Assembly (NCBI GenBank): GCA_029570245.1
Contig: JAKQSH010000351.1
Span: forward strand, 1 to 5,653
Direction: 5' to 3'
Origin: Deltaproteobacteria bacterium
GTDB lineage: Bacteria > Myxococcota_A > SURF-8
DNA: 5,653 nt
Positions 4,341 to 5,653 of this stretch are shown here, in pieces; positions within the stretch are counted from its first letter, which is position 1, and every line of letters starts with the position of its first letter. Under the pieces are notes generated by a model that saw nothing but the letters and a program-made list of their open reading frames with translations, was not told the DNA's origin and made no database searches. Position numbers and translations under genes: made by a program.

Positions 4341-5653
4341 TCAAATATAAGCCGGGTCGCGGTATTCTCCGAATACGCGCCTGAACGCATCGCAGATTTC
4401 CTGCAGTGTCACATAATCGCGCACTGCGTCCACGATAAACGGCATGGTGTTGTCACTGCCCGCCGCCACTCTTTCGAGCGTTTCGATGTGCCGCCGCACT
4501 TTGTCGGCGTCGCGTCTTTTTTTCACTTCGGCCAGGTTGGCAATCTGATTGCGTTCGGTTTCGTCTGAAATATACAGTGTCGGTATATCAACGCCGCTTT
4601 CACTGTTGTATTTCGTGACTCCGACGACTTCTTTTTCGTGCTTTTCCAGCTGACGCTGATAACGGAAAGCGGCATCCGAGATTTCCTTCTGCGGAAAACC
4701 GCGCTCGATGGCCGGAATTATGCCGCCCATTTCGTCGATGCGTCTGATGTAGTCGAAGGCTTCGCGCTCCATGCGATTTGTAAGCGCTTCAACGAAATAA
4801 CTTCCGCCCAGCGGGTCGATGGTATTTGCGACGCCGGATTCTTCTTCGATGATCTGCTGCGTGCGTAATGCTATGCGTACTGCGTCTTCGGTGGGCAGCG
4901 CCAGCGTTTCGTCAAGTGAGTTCGTGTGCAGCGACTGAGTTCCGCCCAGCACGGCGGCCAGAGCCTGTATGGCTGTGCGCACTACATTGTTGTAAGGCTG
5001 CTGTGCCGTAAGCGAACAACCAGCCGTCTGAGTATGGAAACGCAGCATCCACGAACGCGGATTCTTCGCGCCGAAACGCTCACGCATTATGCGCGCCCAC
5101 ATGCGCCGCGCGGCGCGGAATTTTGCAATCTCTTCGAAGAAATCGTTGTGAGAGTTAAAGAAAAAACTCAGACGTCCGGCGAAATCGTCAACATTCATGC
5201 CTCTGTCCACGCAAGTTTGAACATAGCCGATTCCGTCTGCCAGCGTGAACGCCAGTTCCTGTACGGCTGTTGAACCGGCTTCGCGGATGTGATAACCCGA
5301 AATGGAAATGGTATTCCACTTCGGAACATGCTTCGAGCAGAATTCTATCATGTCGGCGATCAGTCGCATGGACGGGCGCGGCGGATATATCCAGCTTTTC
5401 TGTGCGATGTATTCTTTGAGTATGTCGTTCTGTGTCGTGCCGGTGACTCTGTTCCAGGGTACGCCATGCTTTTCCGCCACAACCAGATACATCGCCAGCA
5501 GTACAGATGCAGGCGGATTGATGGTCATGCTGGTGCTTACGCGGTCAAGAGGGATGCCGTCGAAAATTATTTCCATGTCGCGCAGAGAATCCACCGCAAC
5601 ACCGCATTTTCCCACTTCGCCGCGCGAGCGCTCGGAATCGGAGTCGTAGCCCA
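4341..5653 (-). CDS. Methylmalonyl-CoA-mutase-family large subunit (5' end cut off by window edge)
   Basis: The substrate-binding TIM-barrel subunit of an adenosylcobalamin-dependent acyl-CoA mutase, which rearranges the carbon skeleton of a CoA thioester by a radical mechanism. The frame is open to the window edge from base 5651, so about 437 residues are visible of a usual total near 550, and roughly 115 N-terminal residues are missing. Family signatures in order are GYDSD and RGEVGK at the edge, DGIPLDRVSTSMTIN, TQNDILKEYIAQ, SISGYHIREAG (His at 5291-5289 matches the active-site His244 of the P. shermanii enzyme), RFHTQTAG, LGGTQSLHTNSLDE, DPLGGSYFVE and a C-terminal linker ending GEYRDPAYI. 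There is no B12 domain; it is the next gene. At the position of substrate-carboxylate-binding Arg207 there is Gln (codon 5402-5400), as known for isobutyryl-CoA and 2-hydroxyisobutyryl-CoA mutases. The family is certain; methylmalonyl-CoA as the substrate is doubtful. Confidence 0.96.
   Translation of the reverse strand, partial: GYDSDSERSRGEVGKCGVAVDSLRDMEIIFDGIPLDRVSTSMTINPPASVLLAMYLVVAEKHGVPWNRVTGTTQNDILKEYIAQKSWIYPPRPSMRLIADMIEFCSKHVPKWNTISISGYHIREAGSTAVQELAFTLADGIGYVQTCVDRGMNVDDFAGRLSFFFNSHNDFFEEIAKFRAARRMWARIMRERFGAKNPRSWMLRFHTQTAGCSLTAQQPYNNVVRTAIQALAAVLGGTQSLHTNSLDETLALPTEDAVRIALRTQQIIEEESGVANTIDPLGGSYFVEALTNRMEREAFDYIRRIDEMGGIIPAIERGFPQKEISDAAFRYQRQLEKHEKEVVGVTKYNSESGVDIPTLYISDETERNQIANLAEVKKRRDADKVRRHIETLERVAAGSDNTMPFIVDAVRDYVTLQEICDAFRRVFGEYRDPAYI

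Noticed and set aside
5585..5615. GTG at 5615 as the start of the mutase large subunit
   Set aside because: The same frame continues upstream to the window edge with conserved family sequence (GYDSD, RGEVGK), so this GTG is an internal Val codon and the gene is truncated by the window.

Overview
All five genes lie on the minus strand, so transcription runs right to left; two of them run off the window edges. The window suggests a Gram-negative-type bacterium with mid-range GC. The reasons are a yajC-secD-secF translocase cluster with separate secD and secF genes, a predicted lipoprotein, and a split (two-gene) cobalamin-dependent acyl-CoA mutase. That mutase layout is known from Deltaproteobacteria-like lineages, other anaerobic or deep-branching bacteria, and archaea. 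The SecD/SecF style is reminiscent of deltaproteobacteria, but I cannot name a species or phylum with confidence.

Right part (3910-5653): the 5'-truncated large subunit of a methylmalonyl-CoA-mutase-family enzyme is followed, after 11 bases, by its 139-residue B12-binding subunit. Together they form one adenosylcobalamin-dependent carbon-skeleton mutase. The large subunit has Gln where methylmalonyl-CoA mutase uses the carboxylate-binding Arg (P. shermanii Arg207). The true substrate may therefore be isobutyryl-CoA or a related non-carboxylated acyl-CoA rather than methylmalonyl-CoA.

Middle (3000-3824): one gene for an unrecognised, Cys- and Trp-rich predicted lipoprotein ending in a CGPC motif. 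It is probably its own transcription unit, with a candidate promoter in the 85-base gap upstream. A 228-base intergenic region (2772-2999) follows, holding a good candidate promoter (TTGACC, 17-base spacer, extended -10), a strong leader hairpin and two Shine-Dalgarno-like sequences ahead of yajC.

Left part (1-2771): yajC, secD and the first 195 codons of secF, an operon-like cluster encoding the accessory complex of the SecYEG translocon. SecD and SecF use the proton motive force to help pull secreted proteins, including lipoproteins like the one next door, across the inner membrane. secD and secF are 12 bases apart and probably translationally coupled. The secD start overlaps the stop of a 7-codon mini-ORF. 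No RNA genes, CRISPR arrays, insertion sequences or phage genes were seen. Most of the window is conserved housekeeping and metabolic sequence; the points worth a second look are the mutase active-site substitution, the orphan lipoprotein, and the yajC leader.
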